64,000 bases of DNA from contig NZ_JAIOAP010000005.1 of NCBI RefSeq assembly GCF_021190915.1, positions 330,578-394,577 of the forward strand. The letters run 5' to 3'. The notes below the pieces were generated by a model. That model saw only the letters and a list, made by a program, of their open reading frames with translations, did not search any database and had not been told where the DNA came from. Source of the DNA: Cohnella silvisoli (GTDB lineage: Bacteria > Bacillota > Bacilli > Paenibacillales > Paenibacillaceae). A program made the position numbers and the translations under genes. Shown piece after piece: positions 26,950 through 36,024 of the stretch. Every line of letters starts with the position of its first letter. Within the stretch, counting starts at the first letter, position 1.

Positions 26950-28652
26950 TATGACGATGCCTCCCCGAGCGCGAAGAGCCGGTGCAAAGCCGTCGCATAG
27001 AACAGATTGCCTTGGAAAAATTGCTCCGGTTCCCCATCCGCGACGATTTCACCGTGAAAGAGCAGCGAACAACGATTAGCGTAAGCCGCGGCAAGCTCTA
27101 TGTCGTGCGTAGCGATGATAAGAGTAGTTCCTTGCGCATGGATATTCTCAAGATGCTCTCCCAGCTTAAGTTTAGCCAAAGGATCAAGCCCTTTGGTCGG
27201 CTCATCAAGCAACAGCAGTCGAGGTTTGCCCAGCAGCGTTATTGCAAGCGCGCCAAGCTGCTGTTCACCGCCGCTCATGTCGTGCGGATGCCTGGACAAG
27301 AGGTGTGTTAATCCGAATCGTTCGGCCATCTGCTCGACTTCCTGCTTAGGATCCTCGGCTTCTGCTCGATTAGCGGCTTGGAGCAAATCCTCCGACAAAC
27401 TATCGTACGCATAGTGAAGAAGCGGATTCTGGGCCAAATAACCGATCGCGGAAAATCGTTCCTTCGAGCTCATTCGCGCGAACGGAGTTCCTTCCCAATG
27501 GACGGCCCCCCTCTGCGGCAGGCGAAGTCCGGCAAGCAGCTGCAGTAAAGTGGATTTCCCGCTTCCGTTGCCCCCGAACAGAACCGCCCAATCCCCGTGT
27601 CGGATTTGCCACTCCAATCCCTTAAGCACGGCTGGCGAATGTTTGTCATACGCGTAAAATAATCCGTCCGCCGCCAGCAACGGTTTAGTCGACGCGGGAG
27701 TAGGATCGCTTGCTGGAGACGGGGTTGTTGAGTGACGGTATTGTTGTGAAACGGTTGCATTCCTAGTCTTATGATCCAGGGTTTCAGATGCTAACTTAGG
27801 TTCCATATCGGCCCGGCTCAGCCAGTTCCTAGTCTCTTTCACAGTGAGCGGCGGTTCATCCGAATGGAGTTGGGACGAAGGCGGTAACTGCTCTAAAGCC
27901 CAGCGGGTAACGGAAGGAAGCGAGCTGACCCAATCCTCGCCTTCGTGATCCCAAGCTTCCAGGACGTAGTCCCGCGCATTGCCGTTAAATGCAATCCTTC
28001 CTAATTCCATGCGAACAACGCGATCCGCAAGCGGGAGCAAGTCATCGATTCGATGCTCGCTCATGATGACGGTAATGCCCCACTCTTCGTTCAACCGTTT
28101 AATCATACCAAGCAATTCTCGGGCAGCCAGCGGATCAAGCTGCGCTAACGGTTCATCGAGCAGCAGCACCCGCGGCTGCAGCATGAGCACCGCAGCCAAG
28201 TTAACGGTTTGCTTCTGACCGCCGGACAGCTCATCCGTCTTGCGGTCAAGCAGCGGCTCCAATCCGAAAAATCCGGCCATCTCCGCCATCCGGCGGCGCA
28301 TAGCCTCCCGTCCGAGCCCGAAGTTCTCCAACCCGAACGCCAGCTCATGCTCTACCGTATCCACCACTAGCTGATTGTCGGGATTTTGCATAACGAGTCC
28401 GACTAACCCGGCAAGCTCCCGAGCAGGCCAATCTTGTATCGGCAACTGATCAAGCATAATAACTCCGCTCATCCTGCCTCCCGGAGACACCTCCCGCTTA
28501 AGCAGCCGAAGAAGGGTGGATTTTCCGCTTCCGGAAGGGCCGCATAACACGACGAACTCCCCGGACGGCACCGACAGGGACAGCTCGGAGAGCGCAGGCA
28601 ATGTCTCTTCCGGATACGTAAAGGTTACCTTCTGTAGTTCATAATGAGCCAT
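26949..28652 (-). CDS. ECF transporter ATPase, two ABC domains fused in one chain
   Basis: The protein has about 567 residues. Domain 1 (about 1-235) has Walker A GPSGSGKST, signature LSGGQKQT and Walker B VLLLDEPLAQLDP. Domain 2 (from about 335) has GGNGSGKST, MSGGEQQLG and LLLLDEPTKGLDP. A linker of about 90 residues joins them. In most Bacillota EcfA1 and EcfA2 are separate genes. ATG 28652 (MAHYELQKV) is chosen, since the open frame up to 28949 is only the antisense-free overlap with ecfT. It overlaps the ecfT end by 28 bases. Confidence 0.92.
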   Translation of the reverse strand: MAHYELQKVTFTYPEETLPALSELSLSVPSGEFVVLCGPSGSGKSTLLRLLKREVSPGGRMSGVIMLDQLPIQDWPARELAGLVGLVMQNPDNQLVVDTVEHELAFGLENFGLGREAMRRRMAEMAGFFGLEPLLDRKTDELSGGQKQTVNLAAVLMLQPRVLLLDEPLAQLDPLAARELLGMIKRLNEEWGITVIMSEHRIDDLLPLADRVVRMELGRIAFNGNARDYVLEAWDHEGEDWVSSLPSVTRWALEQLPPSSQLHSDEPPLTVKETRNWLSRADMEPKLASETLDHKTRNATVSQQYRHSTTPSPASDPTPASTKPLLAADGLFYAYDKHSPAVLKGLEWQIRHGDWAVLFGGNGSGKSTLLQLLAGLRLPQRGAVHWEGTPFARMSSKERFSAIGYLAQNPLLHYAYDSLSEDLLQAANRAEAEDPKQEVEQMAERFGLTHLLSRHPHDMSGGEQQLGALAITLLGKPRLLLLDEPTKGLDPLAKLKLGEHLENIHAQGTTLIIATHDIELAAAYANRCSLLFHGEIVADGEPEQFFQGNLFYATALHRLFALGEASS

Positions 28653-29518
28653 GCCCTGCGATCCCTCCATTCCCAGGCGAGCGGCACTATTAAATATAGA
28701 ATATACGCAATCAGAGCCAAGCCATCTCCCGGAGATAGCGCGAAAGAGCCTAGACGCGGATAAATGACCATAAAGCCATGTCCGCTCCACCAAGCTCCGA
28801 GCAGTAACGCAGCAAAACCTGCAAACCCGGCAAGCGTTAATCCATCTCGCATGCGAAACCGAAAGCCTAAATACGAGCTGCGCGCTCCCGTTCCATATCC
28901 CCGCGCTTGCATCGAATCGGCGGTCTGCAGCGCATCCTCCAGCGTCCAAGACAGAAGCGTTCCGACTAGGCGTGCCCCGCTTCGCGCTCTGTGCGCGAGC
29001 GAGCCTTCGGTTACCGTCACGCCGCGAGTCCGCTGAATAAGAATCAGCTCTTGCATCCGGCGGCGCAGTCTCGGTACCAACCCCATTGCCATCATCGTGA
29101 TCAGCGCAGCCTTAGGAGATATGCGGGTAAACAGAAAGAGAAACTTCTGTTCCGTCATTACCAAGCGATAAGTGACGAAAAACGTCAGCAAATTGAGCAT
29201 CGATATCGCCAACGTCACACCGTATATAACGGATTCCAACGTAATCGGGATATCTCCTAAATAATACAATACCGTCCGCCCTCTGTGGGACAATATCGGA
29301 TTCATCAGAACGATAAGTACGACGCCGGTTAGCATAGGCAAGCTCCACTTCCGCCATTCCCGGCCTTCGTCCAAATGGAGATTTACGATAACGGCAACTC
29401 CCCATCCCGCCAATAGAACAAGGGGATGAAACAACAACATGCCGAAGGTTATCCCTCCGGCATAATAAGTCAATATAACAATCGGATGAAGCGAACGGAA
29501 ACCAAAACCATCCTTCAT
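28625..29518 (-). CDS. ECF transporter T component (EcfT)
   Basis: The protein has 297 residues with several transmembrane segments. Two coupling-helix motifs, RTRGV and QARGYG, are the Ala/Thr-Arg-Gly signatures by which EcfT grips the two ATPases. Its ATGA start overlaps the stop of the DUF4430 lipoprotein gene. Together with the ATPase and S component it completes a dedicated ECF transporter, although many Bacillota share one energising module among S components. Confidence 0.9.
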   Translation of the reverse strand: MKDGFGFRSLHPIVILTYYAGGITFGMLLFHPLVLLAGWGVAVIVNLHLDEGREWRKWSLPMLTGVVLIVLMNPILSHRGRTVLYYLGDIPITLESVIYGVTLAISMLNLLTFFVTYRLVMTEQKFLFLFTRISPKAALITMMAMGLVPRLRRRMQELILIQRTRGVTVTEGSLAHRARSGARLVGTLLSWTLEDALQTADSMQARGYGTGARSSYLGFRFRMRDGLTLAGFAGFAALLLGAWWSGHGFMVIYPRLGSFALSPGDGLALIAYILYLIVPLAWEWRDRRAWLIMNYRR

Positions 29519-30186
29519 GACGCCGGCTCCTTATCTTCTTTGGCCGCATCGTCCTCTGAAGTATAGAACCACTCCAATTTGTCTCCGGGTTTAAGCTTAT
29601 AAGCACCTGCACCGATGTCGGGTACGATATTGTTCACGCGATATTTCCAACCGCTTGTCGGCCCGTCGTCGAACTCGTAAAGCCCGTCGATGCCTGATAC
29701 ATAGGTCAACGCTCCACTGCCCCGAATATCGTAGGAAAGTCGGTGCGCTTTGGCCGTACGTTTAAGAACTCCGGAAGCCGTATCGCCTTTGGCAATAATA
29801 ACGCTCTCGGCTGCAAGAACCGTCCCCCACTTCGCATTCCCTTCAATAGAAAGAGTAATGCTGTCAACAGCAGGAGTTGCGATATCCGGTTGCTTTGGTG
29901 TAGCCTTCGGAGACGTTGAAGGGGACGGGGCTTGGGAAGTTTCCTTTGTTTCCTCAGCTCCCGGTTCCTTCGCCGCGGGTTTCGATTGCTCGGGAGAAGG
30001 AGAAGCGACGGCTGAAGAAGTTTTCGTTTGCTCAACGTCTGGCGTTTGAGCCGCTGTATTGCCGCCGTTCGTCTCTATGGACGATTTCGATTGCGTAGCC
30101 TCAGAAGGACTTGTTTTCTCTCCTGAGCATCCCATCAACACGAACAATAATACCGCTATAAACCCTATAGCCCCTATTTTCCTCAT
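29515..30186 (-). CDS. DUF4430 lipoprotein (transcobalamin C-domain-like)
   Basis: The protein has 223 residues. The signal LLFVLMGC gives a lipobox Cys at about residue 20. A Ser/Pro/Glu/Lys linker follows, to about residue 105. One DUF4430 domain has SITLSIEGN, DTASGVLKRTAK, GLYEFDDGPTSGWKYRVN and KPGDKLEWFY. DUF4430 resembles the C-terminal beta domain of transcobalamin, which closes over the corrin. It would sit tethered to the outer membrane face, beside the ECF complex, and pass ligand on. The next gene starts within its stop codon. Confidence 0.88.
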   Translation of the reverse strand: MRKIGAIGFIAVLLFVLMGCSGEKTSPSEATQSKSSIETNGGNTAAQTPDVEQTKTSSAVASPSPEQSKPAAKEPGAEETKETSQAPSPSTSPKATPKQPDIATPAVDSITLSIEGNAKWGTVLAAESVIIAKGDTASGVLKRTAKAHRLSYDIRGSGALTYVSGIDGLYEFDDGPTSGWKYRVNNIVPDIGAGAYKLKPGDKLEWFYTSEDDAAKEDKEPAS

Positions 30187-30233
30187 TGCCGCTTCCTCCT
30201 TTCCTTTGCTTGATTACGACATTCTTAGCCGAC

Positions 30234-32999
30234 TTATTTACTTGCTGCGAATACCCTTACCGCTATGACGGCTGCTTGTTCGCGGGAAAGAGAAGCTTTC
30301 GGCGCAAATTTGCTTTCGTAAGCTGTCATCCAACCTTGCTGAAGCACCGCTTGCACCGAAGCCGCCGCGCTCGGGCTAACCTGTTTGGCATCCGCCACAA
30401 CGGTTGTTGCCGTCGCTTTAAGCTTCAGCGCGCGAGTGAGCAGAATCGCCGCTTGCTCTCTCGTTAAAGCCGCATCCGGCGCGAACTTGCCCGCGGATAC
30501 TCCGCCGACAAGACCTGCCGATACTGCCGCGCCTACGTCTTTCGCATACCACGCGTTGCTTGGAATATCCGCGAATGCCGAGCTTGCACTGCCCTTTAAC
30601 CCCAGCGCTCGCGCCAACGCGGAGACGAACTCCGCACGGCTTACACCTTGCTTCGGCTTAAATACGCTTAATCCGTCACCCGATCCTCTCAAGATCGTAG
30701 CAGCTCTTGAAGTCGTAACCGAGTCTAACGCCCATGCGGATATCGCGCTTTGATCGCTGTAACTGCCCGCGATCTGCAAGGTAGAAACCGAACGCACGAG
30801 TGCGGGTGCTCCATCTTTCACGTAACCCGTCACTTGCAGCTGATAGAGTCCCTCTGGCGAGCCTTTTAACGTTGCTTGCCCTTTATCGTTCGTGACAGCC
30901 TCGACTTCGCCCATACTTACTTTAACGCCCGCAACAGGCTTAGCTGCTTCGAATTGATTGTTTTTCCAGTCCCATAAGCGGTTTGTCACAGTAACGGTGA
31001 CGTCCTGGCCAGGCTTTGGCTGAGCGGGAGATACCGAGATCGGATCGGCTAATTTAGTCGCATCGCCGCTATAGTAAACGACAACCTCGTCCCCGTCCTC
31101 CAATAAGAATGTGCCTACCCCTTCCGCCGGGATGATCCATGCGCCGCCGCGCACGACCGCGAACATCCAGCCGTCATACCCGCCGTATTTGCCCGCGGCA
31201 ATTCCAGCGATCGAACCGATATATTTACCATACGCGGAATCTTTGATCTCATTCTTCACTTCGCTAGCTTTCAGCAGCTGCTCGAGTGCTTCCAAAGCCG
31301 TTCCGCCTTGAGCACTGCCTGAAGCTACAACTCCGGCATCGCCTTCTACGCGAACGGTTACCTTTTTCGAATAAGAAGCCACATCCAGCTTTGTCTTCCA
31401 AGCTACATAAGCAGGAGCCGCATCGGTGCGATAGCCGTCTACGGACAACACGTAAGCTCCGACTTTCAGCGATTTCAGCTGCGCTTTGCCGTCTTTATCC
31501 GTCTTGGCAACTTGGCCGTCAACTGTAACAGATGCGCCCTCTGCAGCGCTGACGACTGCTTTGCCGGAATCCCAATCAAACGACTCCTTCTCCACCGTCA
31601 CCGTAACCGGCTGTCCTTCCCGGGGAGCGGAAGGCTCTATTTTCACGGAATGAACAAGCGTCGTATCGCCGCCTCCGTAGTAAACGGTCAGTTCATCGCC
31701 GGCTTTAAGGACGAAGGAACCCATGCCCTCCGTAATCGTAACCCAAGCTCCATCTCGTTTGACCGCATATTGCCAGCCATCGTAGCCGCCGAACTTGCCG
31801 TTGTCCACGCCCGCGATCGATTTGAGCAGAGCTCCGAATTGAGGATGACGATCTACTCCGTAAGCGATATTGGCGCTATTGAGCACATTGATCAACGCTT
31901 CCAGCGCGGTTTTACCCGTTGCCGAACCTGTCGTGATAACGCCGGACAGTCCATTTACGGTTACACTCGTTTTGGAAGCTGTCGCAACGCCCGAGTACAA
32001 GCCTGGAAGCCCATCCATCCAGCGCTCGACAGCCGTTAAGCCGAGCAGCGCGTAGAACGTCGCTATTCCGTCGGCTTTGCCCGATGCCAGATGAGAGAAT
32101 TGACCGTCCGATTGACGATATTCAAGCAATCTTGCAAGGGTTGACTTCCCGTTCTTAACGAATCTGGAATCCTTTATTGGATCTAAGCCCAGAGAAGTGA
32201 GCGCGATCAGCACCTGTACGGAGCTTTCGCTAGACTCGGTTGGCTTGCCGAAACCCGCCGTTTCCAATTGAACGCCGGAGAGCCATACTAATGCTTCATC
32301 TATAATACCGGTAACTTCTTTGCGATCTTTATAAGGAGCAAGCGCCGTCAGCACGATCGCTGTAATGTCCACATCGCTTTTGCCCGCTGCCAACGACCAA
32401 CCGCCGTCGGTATTGCGATGATCCACTAACCACTTGACCAGATCATCCCGTGTCCAGCGGTCCGTCGTTCCCGGCACGTAACCCGCCGCATCAAGAGCAA
32501 TCAACGCATAAGCGGGCGCGTTAGCACCTTGTGCCGCTATTTTCTCGAAATTAACGATTTTGCTAAGCAAATCGACTTTACCGCCCGTGCCGACTTTGCG
32601 AGCATCGCCGCCGTTCGCGTTAACCGCGAGCGCCACGCGGGCAAAATCCGTCACGAGACGAAGGCTGCCGTCATCCGCGCTCTTGTTTGCCTGAGGCAAA
32701 TAACGGCCGGCTGCCGAAATTCCCGATCGGGCCAATCCGAAAGCAACCCAATCGCTTACCGGATCCGCTTTTCCCAGTATCGCCTGCAGGTCTGTCACCG
32801 CTTTGCCTACTTGCTCCCTTGTCGGAGCTGCAGCCTCAGACTTTCCGTTATCCGCAGCGGTTGAACCCGCGGAATCCGCCGCTTGCACGACTCCCGCCCA
32901 TGCGCCTAACACCAATTGCAACGCCAATGCTAGCGCCAAGCCGCTGCGCAGCCACACCTTCAACTTCCCACGCACACTCGATAATGCTTCCCCGTTCAT
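30234..32999 (-). CDS. S-layer-anchored transcobalamin-like protein (alpha-toroid, 2x DUF4430, SLH)
   Basis: The protein has 921 residues. The signal peptide (about 1-40) ends VVQAA. Residues about 60-335 form a squalene-cyclase/prenyltransferase-like alpha-toroid with repeats such as NTDGGWSLAAGKSDVDITAIVLTAL. DUF4430 domains lie at about 345-441 and 546-642, each with FGGYDGWQYAV or YGGYDGWMFAV and ending in VYY. Each is followed by a beta-sandwich with carboxypeptidase-regulatory-like linkers. Three SLH repeats (about 748-921) would bind pyruvylated wall polymer. Alpha-toroid plus this C-domain is the plan of intrinsic factor and transcobalamin. ATG 32999 has GAGGAGGAG upstream. It is the first gene after the cobalamin riboswitch and probably captures B12 at the cell surface. 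Confidence 0.88.
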   Translation of the reverse strand: MNGEALSSVRGKLKVWLRSGLALALALQLVLGAWAGVVQAADSAGSTAADNGKSEAAAPTREQVGKAVTDLQAILGKADPVSDWVAFGLARSGISAAGRYLPQANKSADDGSLRLVTDFARVALAVNANGGDARKVGTGGKVDLLSKIVNFEKIAAQGANAPAYALIALDAAGYVPGTTDRWTRDDLVKWLVDHRNTDGGWSLAAGKSDVDITAIVLTALAPYKDRKEVTGIIDEALVWLSGVQLETAGFGKPTESSESSVQVLIALTSLGLDPIKDSRFVKNGKSTLARLLEYRQSDGQFSHLASGKADGIATFYALLGLTAVERWMDGLPGLYSGVATASKTSVTVNGLSGVITTGSATGKTALEALINVLNSANIAYGVDRHPQFGALLKSIAGVDNGKFGGYDGWQYAVKRDGAWVTITEGMGSFVLKAGDELTVYYGGGDTTLVHSVKIEPSAPREGQPVTVTVEKESFDWDSGKAVVSAAEGASVTVDGQVAKTDKDGKAQLKSLKVGAYVLSVDGYRTDAAPAYVAWKTKLDVASYSKKVTVRVEGDAGVVASGSAQGGTALEALEQLLKASEVKNEIKDSAYGKYIGSIAGIAAGKYGGYDGWMFAVVRGGAWIIPAEGVGTFLLEDGDEVVVYYSGDATKLADPISVSPAQPKPGQDVTVTVTNRLWDWKNNQFEAAKPVAGVKVSMGEVEAVTNDKGQATLKGSPEGLYQLQVTGYVKDGAPALVRSVSTLQIAGSYSDQSAISAWALDSVTTSRAATILRGSGDGLSVFKPKQGVSRAEFVSALARALGLKGSASSAFADIPSNAWYAKDVGAAVSAGLVGGVSAGKFAPDAALTREQAAILLTRALKLKATATTVVADAKQVSPSAAASVQAVLQQGWMTAYESKFAPKASLSREQAAVIAVRVFAASK

Positions 33000-33071
33000 A
33001 AATCCACGCTCCTCCTCGAATGTCCCCGCCTCGCGGCGAGGTAAACTCTTCCCATGCCGAGTGAAGGCAAA

Positions 33072-33101
33072 CAAAAAAACATCCCCCATATGGAAGATGT
33101 T
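33072..33101 (-). terminator. Leader terminator, expression platform of the B12 riboswitch
   Basis: On the minus strand AACATC (33101-33096) pairs with GATGTT (33083-33078), with an inner CC/GG pairing, and is followed by a run of seven T. It lies between the aptamer and the first ATG, so it should stop transcription when cobalamin is bound. Confidence 0.85.
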
Positions 33102-33267
33102 CGCGTGATGGCCAGAACCCTTCGCGCCTCGCGCGCGAATGACAAGCCGTTCGAACTCGAACTATGCCTGCCCGGTGCTCTGTCGCGGTTGCTCAAGCAG
33201 CTCATAAGCTTTAAGTTATCCGCGTAAATGCCGCCACACCTCCCCTATTCCTCGTAGGTACCTTGGG

Positions 33268-33455
33268 TGTTTGTCGAAAACAGGCAGGTTTCCTGGCTCC
33301 TGGATCAATGCTCTTCGGGCCTTCCCGCGAACGTCTTCCGACGTTGGCAGTGGCATTTCCGAATGGCTCCCCATGGACAGTGGCGGGACCGCGCCGGTTT
33401 TGCACCGGACTTCCCTATTATGCTCTCGCGAGCACCTGTTTTCCGCCGTATTCAC
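33268..33455 (-). promoter_or_regulatory. Cobalamin (AdoCbl-type) riboswitch
   Basis: On the minus strand the element shows, in order, AACAGGTGCTC, then GGGAAGTCCGGTGCAAAACC with GCGGTCCCGCCACTGT, and finally the B12 box GCCAGGAAACCTGCC. These are the conserved core blocks of the cobalamin riboswitch in the correct order and spacing. It lies about 270 bases upstream of the SLH-protein ATG, with a terminator between. It should repress the capture/ECF operon when B12 is plentiful. Confidence 0.96.
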
Positions 33456-33639
33456 TTGTGTAGACATCTTATCACGCTGGCAGAAGGCTGTCTACCGAGC
33501 CAAGCCGCACGAATTTGTGAAAAGAGCCGTTCTCCTCTAAAGCTTTGGGGAGGATTTGTCGATAAACCTATTATCGTGTCGGTTGTGAGAGTAAACTCCC
33601 TTCGCGTACATATCATTCTTCCATATGCCGGGGTGTACG

Positions 33640-34446
33640 ATGAAAAATTCAACAATTATCGGGTTAGCTTTAGGTTTTATCGCACTAATATTTGGTATGG
33701 TTCTGAAGGGCGCTCCGCTTGCCAGCTTGATTACCAACCCGGCCGCTTACGTCATTATTATCGTCGGAACTTGCGCATCTGTCTTCGTGGCGTTCCCGAT
33801 GTCGGATCTCAGCAAAGTACCCAAGCTGTTCAAGCTCATATTCGCGGAGCCCAAGCTGCTGCCGCGCCAACAACTCATTGGGATGTTCATGGAATGGGCA
33901 ACGATCACGCGCCGCGAAGGCTTATTAGCCCTTGAAGCCCGCGTAGACGAGATCGAGGATTCCTTTCTTAAATCCGGCATGCGCATGATCATCGACGGCA
34001 ATGATCAGGATTTCGTGCGGGATGTCCTATTAGAGGATATATCGGCAACGGAAGAACGCCATCGGGGCGGAGCGCAGATCTTCTCCCAAGCAGGTATGTA
34101 TGCGCCGACGCTCGGCGTACTCGGAGCCGTTATCGGTCTAATTGCAGCTCTTGGTAACCTTGCCGAGATGGAGAAGCTCGCCCATGCCGTAGCTGCCGCG
34201 TTTATCGCGACATTGCTCGGGATATTTACCGGATACGTGATGTGGCATCCCATTGCTAACAAATTAAAACGCCTTTCGAAGCGCGAGATCGATCTCAAAC
34301 TTATGATGGTCGAAGGCTTGCTCTCGATCCAATCGGGCGTATCCACAATCGCCATTCAACAGAAACTTCTAGTGTTCCTCACCCCGACGGAGCGGTTGGC
34401 GTTCGCTGAGAAGGAGGATCCGCAGCGTGAGCAGAAAACGGCATGA
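33640..34446 (+). CDS. motA: Flagellar motor stator protein MotA
   Basis: The protein has 268 residues and four transmembrane segments (two near the start, two at about 145-205), with a large cytoplasmic loop between TM2 and TM3. GMYAPTLGVLGAVIGLI and the charged loop with RREGLLALE are typical of MotA/PomA. It forms the ion channel with MotB and pushes on FliG. ATG 33640 has GGGGTG upstream. It overlaps motB by 20 bases. Confidence 0.95.
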   Translation: MKNSTIIGLALGFIALIFGMVLKGAPLASLITNPAAYVIIIVGTCASVFVAFPMSDLSKVPKLFKLIFAEPKLLPRQQLIGMFMEWATITRREGLLALEARVDEIEDSFLKSGMRMIIDGNDQDFVRDVLLEDISATEERHRGGAQIFSQAGMYAPTLGVLGAVIGLIAALGNLAEMEKLAHAVAAAFIATLLGIFTGYVMWHPIANKLKRLSKREIDLKLMMVEGLLSIQSGVSTIAIQQKLLVFLTPTERLAFAEKEDPQREQKTA

Positions 34447-35254
34447 ACCTCATGAGGAGCATCCGGATGAATCCTGGCTCCTGCCCTATTCCGATCTGAT
34501 GACGTTGTTGTTGGCTTTGTTTATCGTTCTATTCGCCGCAAGCTCAGTGAATACATCTAAGCTTGAAGAGATGAGCCGCGCATTCAAGACCGCCTTTAGC
34601 TCAGGTATCGGCATTCTGGATAAGGGCGCGCTTACAGAAGATAACCAGTTGAAACGTCGTACAGCCGAAGACCTCGACCGTAAAGACGATGGCAAGAAAT
34701 CCCGAAAAACGCTTGAACTAGAAGAACAGCAAAACCTCGAGGAGCTTCAACAGCAACTCGACAAATATATTCAGAAAAGCGGGCTGTCCACTCAGCTCGA
34801 GACGAACCTCAACCAGTCCGAGCTTCTCATCACGATCCGGGACAACGCCTTGTTCCCTTCGGGGAGCGCCAATATCAAGCAAGAATCGCAGAAGCTTGCA
34901 ACGGCGATCGGCCAGATGCTGCATCAATATCCGGGTTATGAAATTCTGGTCACCGGCCATACCGACAACCAACCGATCAATACGGCGGAGTTCCCGTCCA
35001 ATTGGGAGCTTAGCTCCAAACGTGCCGTTAACTTCATGAAGATATTGCTGAAATACGGAAATTTAGATCCGAAGCTCTTCAGTTCGACCGCCTATGGCGA
35101 ATATCGGCCTTTAGAGAGCAATCTCACGGATGCGGGCCGCGCCAAAAACCGTCGGGTCGAGGTCTCGATTCTTCGCAAGTACGTCGAACCCGCCACCGAT
35201 GGCGCCAATCAGATTACATTGACTGCCATGGCTGATGAAGGCAATAAACAATAA
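34427..35254 (+). CDS. motB: Flagellar motor stator protein MotB
   Basis: The protein has 275 residues. A single transmembrane segment begins YSDLMTLLLALFIVLFA and contains Asp23, the ion-carrying residue. The C-terminal OmpA-like domain (about 130-255) has TGHTDNQPIN and NWELSSKRAV and binds peptidoglycan. GTG 34427 starts within motA, with GAAGGAGG upstream. Sodium versus proton use cannot be settled from the helix alone. Confidence 0.95.
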   Translation: MSRKRHEPHEEHPDESWLLPYSDLMTLLLALFIVLFAASSVNTSKLEEMSRAFKTAFSSGIGILDKGALTEDNQLKRRTAEDLDRKDDGKKSRKTLELEEQQNLEELQQQLDKYIQKSGLSTQLETNLNQSELLITIRDNALFPSGSANIKQESQKLATAIGQMLHQYPGYEILVTGHTDNQPINTAEFPSNWELSSKRAVNFMKILLKYGNLDPKLFSSTAYGEYRPLESNLTDAGRAKNRRVEVSILRKYVEPATDGANQITLTAMADEGNKQ

Positions 35255-35270
35255 TCATTTGTCCCTACAC

Positions 35271-35315
35271 AAAAGGAACGTCAAGAGCGCTCAATGCTCT
35301 CGGACGTTCCTTTTT
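35271..35315. terminator. Bidirectional terminator between motB and the oxidoreductase
   Basis: AAAAGGAACGTC and GACGTTCCTTTT pair around an inner AGAGC/GCTCT stem. T runs occur on both strands, serving the two convergent genes. Confidence 0.9.
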
Positions 35316-35334
35316 GATTGTGAATATATCTCTA

Positions 35335-36009
35335 CTACACGTTGCCTAAGTCAGCTAATCGCTTACCCTCATAGACATGTACCCCAAGCTCACTCGGAGC
35401 GTTGGCCGCTTGAATCATAGCTGCCGCAACCGCATCACCCCGGATCGACTTATACTTGCCTAGAGAACCTACCAATAAGGGATTGAGCCCTTTCATGAGT
35501 ATGCCCCATAGCCGCTCTCCGCTCCGGTGTTCGGCTCTATCACCCAATAGCAGCGAGGGTCGGAAGAGATTGAGCTTGGGCAGGGATAAACTGCTTAGAT
35601 CCCGTTCGGCTTCTCCCTTAACCCGGCTGTAGAAAATCGAGGAGGCAGGAGACGCTCCTATCGCTGAAACGATTAAAAATTGCTTGGCTCCCGAGGCTGC
35701 GGCTTGCCGACCGAGCGCCAGCGGGTAATCATAATCGACCCGACGGAACGCTTCCTGTGTCCCCGCCAGCTTAATCGTCGTTCCTAAAGCGCAGAACCAA
35801 TCGTCAGCTTTCAGTGTCGGAGCCATTTGAGGCAACGAATCAAGGGTAACCGCCAACACGTCTAGTTTAGGATGGATAATGGCAAGAGGTTTCCGGGCTA
35901 GGGCGATAACCTTCTCGTATCTGGGGTCTGCTAACAATCGATTAAGCAAGCAAGAGCCTACGAGTCCTGTTGAGCCTGCGACTAGCGCGGTTTTGGGTTG
36001 GGAAGCCAT
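35335..36009 (-). CDS. NAD(P)-binding Rossmann protein (HTATIP2/TIP30-like)
   Basis: The protein has 224 residues. The N-terminal ALVAGSTGLVGSCLLNRLL is a glycine-rich dinucleotide-binding loop of atypical short-chain dehydrogenases. DWFCALGTTIKLAGTQEAFRRVDY followed by FLIVSAIGA and a YSRVKGEAE segment (Tyr-x3-Lys) match the TIP30-like family. The reaction is unknown. It probably shares a transcript with the gene starting at 36798, 15 bases away. Confidence 0.85.
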   Translation of the reverse strand: MASQPKTALVAGSTGLVGSCLLNRLLADPRYEKVIALARKPLAIIHPKLDVLAVTLDSLPQMAPTLKADDWFCALGTTIKLAGTQEAFRRVDYDYPLALGRQAAASGAKQFLIVSAIGASPASSIFYSRVKGEAERDLSSLSLPKLNLFRPSLLLGDRAEHRSGERLWGILMKGLNPLLVGSLGKYKSIRGDAVAAAMIQAANAPSELGVHVYEGKRLADLGNV

Positions 36010-36024
36010 ACCTCGTCCTTCTTT

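Noticed and set aside
33265..33470. Several overlapping plus- and minus-strand ORFs across the leader region
   Set aside because: The stretch is the cobalamin riboswitch; open frames there are chance.
34427..34446. motA/motB overlap as a fusion or frameshift
   Set aside because: A 20-base overlap with its own ribosome binding site is normal for motAB.
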